9,043 bases of DNA from Devosia sp. (lineage in GTDB: Bacteria > Pseudomonadota > Alphaproteobacteria > Rhizobiales > Devosiaceae). The position numbers were made by a program, and so were the translations under genes. The notes under the pieces were generated by a model, which was not told where the DNA came from, did not search any database, and saw nothing but the letters and a program-made list of their open reading frames with translations. Below, one piece after another: positions 6,038 to 9,043 of this stretch (positions are counted from its first letter, which is position 1; each line of letters begins with the position of its first letter). The stretch spans positions 1-9,043 of the forward strand of contig JAEUMC010000097.1 of NCBI GenBank assembly GCA_016793415.1. The letters are read 5' to 3'.

Positions 6038-6688
6038 ATGTCCGACCCCCTCATCGTCAAGATCTGCGGCATCAGGACCCCGGCTTTGCTCGACGCGGCC
6101 ATTGACGCGGGCGCTGACATCGTCGGCTTCATGCATTTCGAACGCAGCCCCCGGCACGTCGACCTCGAAACCCTGCAGGAGCTGATCTCGGCGGCGCGTG
6201 GCCGGATCGAGACCTGCGTGGTGCTGGTCAACCCGGACAATTCCTGCGTCATGGAAATCGCGGCTTTGTCGCCCGACTGGATCCAGCTGCATGGGCCGGA
6301 GACGCCGCATCGGGTCGAAGCCATCCGCGACGAGGCCGGCATCGCCATCATGAAGGCCATCGGCATCAGCACGGCGGAAGATGTGGCGCATGTCGCCGAT
6401 TTCGTCGACGTCGCCGATCGCATCCTGCTCGACGCCAAGGCGCCCAAGGGCGCCGACCGCACCGGTGGGCACGGCGTGCCGTTCGACTGGAGCCTGCTCA
6501 AGGCGCTTGACCCCGGCCTTCCATTCATGCTTTCCGGGGGCCTCACGCCCGAGACGGTGGGCGAGGCAATCCGGGCGGTTCGACCGATGGCCGTGGATGT
6601 CTCCTCCGGCGTCGAAACCGCGCCCGGCGTCAAGGACGCGGCGCTGATCCGGGCTTTCATCGCTAAGGCGCGAGCCGCACACGGGTAG
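6038..6688 (+). CDS. trpF: Phosphoribosylanthranilate isomerase
   Basis: TrpF converts N-(5'-phosphoribosyl)anthranilate to the CdRP enol form in tryptophan synthesis. The 216-residue protein is a complete (beta/alpha)8 barrel of normal length. The opening strand VKICGI (7-12) carries the catalytic base Cys10, and ILLDAK (129-134) carries the general acid Asp132. QLHGPE (83-88) and FMLSGGL (163-169) are the substrate and phosphate-binding loops, and GGHGVPFDW (143-151) matches the family's 'GG.G..FDW'. The ATG at 6038 has AAGG at 6031-6034 and gives the standard N-terminus; a frame open further upstream is lapA shadow. The stop codon overlaps the trpB ribosome site, so translation of the two is probably coupled. 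Confidence 0.96.
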   Translation: MSDPLIVKICGIRTPALLDAAIDAGADIVGFMHFERSPRHVDLETLQELISAARGRIETCVVLVNPDNSCVMEIAALSPDWIQLHGPETPHRVEAIRDEAGIAIMKAIGISTAEDVAHVADFVDVADRILLDAKAPKGADRTGGHGVPFDWSLLKALDPGLPFMLSGGLTPETVGEAIRAVRPMAVDVSSGVETAPGVKDAALIRAFIAKARAAHG

Positions 6689-6698
6689 GAGTTCAGCA

Positions 6699-7919
6699 GT
6701 GACCGCGACCGGGGCCAATTCCCTTCGCAACGGCCCCGACGAGCAGGGTCGCTTTGGGCTCTATGGCGGCCGTTTCGTCGCCGAAACGCTGATGCCGCTG
6801 ATCCTCGACCTCGAGAAGGCCTATCGCGCGGCCCAGGCGGACCCCGAGTTCCAGGCTCAGATCAAGCACCTTGCCACCCACTATGTCGGCCGCCCCTCGC
6901 CGCTCTATTTCGCCGAGCGGCTGACCGAGCATCTGGGCGGCGCCAAGGTCTATTTCAAGCGCGAAGAGCTGAACCACACAGGCTCGCACAAGATCAACAA
7001 CACGCTCGGCCAGATCCTGCTCGCCAAGCGCATGGGCAAGACCCGCATCAGCGCCGAGACCGGCGCCGGCCAGCATGGCGTGGCCACGGCGACGGTCTGC
7101 GCCAAGTTCGACCTCCCCTGTGTGGTGTTCATGGGCGCCACCGACGTCGAGCGCCAATATCCCAACGTGTTGCGCATGAAGATGCTCGGCGCCGAGGTTC
7201 GCCCGGTCACCGCCGGCGCCGGCACGCTCAAGGACGCCATGAACGAGGCGCTGCGCGACTGGGTCACCAATGTCGAGACCACCTATTACCTGATCGGCAC
7301 GGCCGCCGGCCCGCACCCCTATCCGGAGATGGTGCGCAATTTCCAGTCGGTGATCGGCGAAGAGATCAAGGCGCAGATGCGGGACGAGACCGGCAAGCTG
7401 CCCGACGCGGTGGTCGCCTGTGTCGGCGGCGGTTCCAATGCCATCGGCACCTTCCACGCCTTCCTCGACGACAGCTCGGTGAAGCTCTATGGCGCCGAAG
7501 CCGGCGGCCATGGCATCGAGGTCGACAATGGCCACGCCGCCTCGATGACCGGCGGCCGCCCCGGCGTGCTGCACGGCAACCGCACCTACCTGTTGCAGGA
7601 TGCCGACGGGCAGATCCTCGAGGGGCACTCGATTTCGGCCGGCCTCGATTATCCCGGTGTCGGGCCGGAGCACTCGTATCTGCACGATACCAGGCGCGTC
7701 ACCTACGCGCCGATCACCGACAAGGAAGCGCTCGAGGCGTTCCAGCTCTGCACCAAACTCGAAGGCATCATTCCGGCGCTCGAAAGCGCCCATGGCCTCG
7801 CCCAGCTGATGAAGGTCGCGCCGACTATGCAGAAGGATGAGACCATCGTGCTCTGCCTCTCCGGCCGCGGCGACAAGGACGTCGAGAGTGTTGGCCGCTA
7901 CCTGGGGATGAACAGCTGA
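6699..7919 (+). CDS. trpB: Tryptophan synthase beta chain
   Basis: TrpB joins indole and L-serine to L-tryptophan using pyridoxal phosphate, as part of the alpha2-beta2 complex. At 406 residues it is full length for the TrpB1 type. The cofactor lysine is Lys98 in [10 protein letters not shown] (92-101). Glu120 in ETGAGQHG (120-127) is the catalytic acid/base. GGGSNAIG (243-250) holds the cofactor phosphate. The N-terminus [17 protein letters not shown] (17-33) and the C-terminal LSGRGDKD are typical. The start is GTG at 6699, set by TAGGAG at 6686-6691, which includes the trpF stop codon. The stop TGA shares one base with the trpA ATG (TGATG, 7917-7921), matching the need for equal amounts of the two subunits. 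Confidence 0.97.
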   Translation: MTATGANSLRNGPDEQGRFGLYGGRFVAETLMPLILDLEKAYRAAQADPEFQAQIKHLATHYVGRPSPLYFAERLTEHLGGAKVYFKREELNHTGSHKINNTLGQILLAKRMGKTRISAETGAGQHGVATATVCAKFDLPCVVFMGATDVERQYPNVLRMKMLGAEVRPVTAGAGTLKDAMNEALRDWVTNVETTYYLIGTAAGPHPYPEMVRNFQSVIGEEIKAQMRDETGKLPDAVVACVGGGSNAIGTFHAFLDDSSVKLYGAEAGGHGIEVDNGHAASMTGGRPGVLHGNRTYLLQDADGQILEGHSISAGLDYPGVGPEHSYLHDTRRVTYAPITDKEALEAFQLCTKLEGIIPALESAHGLAQLMKVAPTMQKDETIVLCLSGRGDKDVESVGRYLGMNS

Positions 7920-8749
7920 TGACCACCCGCATCCCCGCCCGCTTTCAGAAGTGCGCCGCCGAGGGCCGCCCGGCGCTCGTCACCTATACGATGGCCGGCG
8001 ACCCGGACCTGGCGACCGCACAGGCCATTCTCGAGGCGCTGCCCGCCTCCGGCGCCGATATCATCGAGCTCGGCATGCCGTTCTCCGACCCGATGGCCGA
8101 CGGCCCCGGTGTGCAGGCCGCCGGCCAGCGCGCCCTCGCGGCCGGCCAGACCATGAGGAAGACGCTCGCCATGGTCGAAGCGTTCCGCCGGAAGGACCAG
8201 GACACCCCGATCGTCCTGATGGGCTACTACAACCCCATCTACATCTTCGGCATCGATGCCTTCCTCGCGGCGGCGAAGGCCGCCGGCGTCGACGGGCTGA
8301 TCGTCGTCGATCTGCCGCCCGAAGAGGATGACGAGCTCTGCCTTCCCGCCCTGAAGGCCGGTATCAATTTCATTCGCCTCGCCACCCCGACCACCGACGA
8401 CGCCCGCCTGCCGGCGGTGCTCGCCAACACCTCGGGCTTTGTCTACTACGTCTCGATGACCGGCATTACCGGCGCCAGCATCAAGAACCATGACGCCGTC
8501 GGCGCCGCGGTGACCCGCATCAAGGGCCATACCGACCTGCCGGTGGTGGTGGGCTTCGGCATCAAGACCGCGGACGACGCCGCCCGCATGGGCCGCGACT
8601 CCGACGGCATCGCCGTCGGCACCGCCATCTGCAACGCTGTGCTGGGTTCGCTGGAAAACGGCAAGGCCACTGCCGGCACGGTCGCCGCCGTCACCACGCT
8701 GGTCGCCGGGCTGTCGAGCGGCGTGAAGCGGGCCAAGGCGGCCGCCTGA
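7919..8749 (+). CDS. trpA: Tryptophan synthase alpha chain
   Basis: TrpA cleaves indole-3-glycerol phosphate to glyceraldehyde-3-phosphate and indole, which passes through a tunnel to TrpB. The 276-residue (beta/alpha)8 barrel is full length. [14 protein letters not shown] (50-63) carries the catalytic pair Glu50 and Asp61, equal to Glu49 and Asp60 in E. coli. [26 protein letters not shown] and [12 protein letters not shown] follow in the usual order, and the late VVGFGIKT and GIAVGTAI segments bind the phosphate. It begins at the ATG at 7919 overlapping the trpB stop, so translational coupling is likely. It is the last gene of the trpFBA unit; a hairpin lies downstream. No leader peptide with tryptophan codons is seen upstream of trpF. 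Confidence 0.97.
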   Translation: MTTRIPARFQKCAAEGRPALVTYTMAGDPDLATAQAILEALPASGADIIELGMPFSDPMADGPGVQAAGQRALAAGQTMRKTLAMVEAFRRKDQDTPIVLMGYYNPIYIFGIDAFLAAAKAAGVDGLIVVDLPPEEDDELCLPALKAGINFIRLATPTTDDARLPAVLANTSGFVYYVSMTGITGASIKNHDAVGAAVTRIKGHTDLPVVVGFGIKTADDAARMGRDSDGIAVGTAICNAVLGSLENGKATAGTVAAVTTLVAGLSSGVKRAKAAA

Positions 8750-8783
8750 TCATCCCCGGGCTGGCGAGTTAGTCTCTCGCTCA

Positions 8784-8835
8784 CCAACTGTTCCTATGTT
8801 CGGAACGGCGCCAGGCGTGGCGCCGTTACAGTTGG
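8784..8835 (+). terminator. Interrupted long hairpin between trpA and the DUF2937 gene
   Basis: An inner perfect 10-bp stem pairs AACGGCGCCA (8804-8813) with TGGCGCCGTT (8818-8827) around a GGCG loop. Outside it, CCAACTGT (8784-8791) pairs with ACAGTTGG (8828-8835), leaving a 12-base bulge on the left side only. Together this makes an 18-bp interrupted stem. It may end or stabilise the trp transcript, but there is no T-run, so a role as a leader structure for the next gene, whose ribosome site starts 4 bases later, is equally possible. Confidence 0.45.
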
Positions 8836-8850
8836 GAACGGAGCTTTGGG

Positions 8851-9043
8851 ATGCGCAGGACACTCGGCATCGTTGGCGGCCTGGCGCTCGGGCTCTGTCT
8901 CAGCCAGTTCCCCGAATATGCCCAGCAATATACCCAGCGCCTTGGCGGCGCGGTCGATGAGCTGCGGATCATTACCGCCGAGTTCGAGGTCGCGGCCAAA
9001 GCGGCCGGCCTGACCCTCGAGCAGGCGATCGACCGCTATTCGA
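8851..9043 (+). CDS. DUF2937 family membrane protein (3' partial)
   Basis: The first 64 residues of a gene that runs off the window are present. The N-terminal hydrophobic helix (about 5-18, LGIVGGLALGLCLS) is followed at once by QFPEYAQQYTQRLGGAVDEL (19-38), the recognisable DUF2937 signature. An amphipathic helical region (FEVAAKAAGLTLEQAIDRYS) comes next. DUF2937 proteins are predicted inner-membrane proteins of unknown function with a second membrane helix near the C-terminus, which would lie outside this window. The ATG at 8851 is supported by CGGAG at 8839-8843. The gene is separated from trpA by a 101-base gap with a strong hairpin, so it probably has its own promoter, although I see no good boxes. 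Confidence 0.82.
   Translation, partial: MRRTLGIVGGLALGLCLSQFPEYAQQYTQRLGGAVDELRIITAEFEVAAKAAGLTLEQAIDRYS

Noticed and set aside
6000..6040. Tryptophan attenuator or leader peptide before trpF
   Set aside because: Only 10 bases separate lapA from trpF, with no run of Trp codons and no paired hairpins.
5200..6660. A 486-codon minus-strand frame across sppA, ihfB, lapA and trpF
   Set aside because: It lies opposite four well-supported genes, has low-complexity Ser/Arg-rich composition and no family signature; it is a shadow frame.
8790..8806. Possible alphaproteobacterial LexA (SOS) box upstream of the DUF2937 gene
   Set aside because: GTTC copies at 8790 and 8798 are separated by 4 bases, not the 7 of the GTTC-N7-GTTC consensus, and the segment is better explained by the hairpin.

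Overview
The window looks like chromosome from an alphaproteobacterium of the order Hyphomicrobiales; a Devosia-like genus is my best guess, based on high G+C, strong codon bias and gene order, and it is not proven. No rRNA, tRNA, CRISPR array, insertion sequence or prophage gene is visible.

Layout. (1) 1-216 is the 3' end of rpsA (ribosomal protein S1), followed by two tandem hairpins. (2) 304-4266 is an accessory block: a GNAT acetyltransferase, a brnT-brnA toxin-antitoxin pair of visibly lower G+C, a small DUF1127-type gene on the minus strand, and, divergent from it, an 827-residue winged-helix regulator with a STAND-type ATPase core and a helical C-terminal half. (3) 4397-8749 is a tightly packed plus-strand cluster, sppA-ihfB-lapA-trpF-trpB-trpA, with gaps or overlaps of a few to a few tens of bases that suggest co-transcription and translational coupling. 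(4) After an intergenic hairpin, a DUF2937 membrane-protein gene starts at 8851 and runs off the window.

How it fits together. trpF, trpB and trpA supply the isomerase step and both subunits of tryptophan synthase; trpFBA standing apart from the other trp genes is the usual Hyphomicrobiales arrangement. ihfB encodes the beta subunit of the nucleoid protein IHF, and rpsA-ihfB is an old gene neighbourhood (adjacent in E. coli), here split by about 5 kb. sppA and lapA encode inner-membrane proteins for signal-peptide or protein turnover and envelope assembly.

The most interesting parts are non-coding or in the accessory block: a dyad just upstream of brnT that could be the BrnA operator; a ladder of CTGA repeats at about 10-bp steps in front of the winged-helix regulator, whose transcript may be leaderless; a perfect 14-bp palindrome between the divergent genes; an 8-codon mini-ORF bridging ihfB and lapA; and a long interrupted hairpin between trpA and the DUF2937 gene. 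I see no clearly new biological system; most coding content falls in known families.
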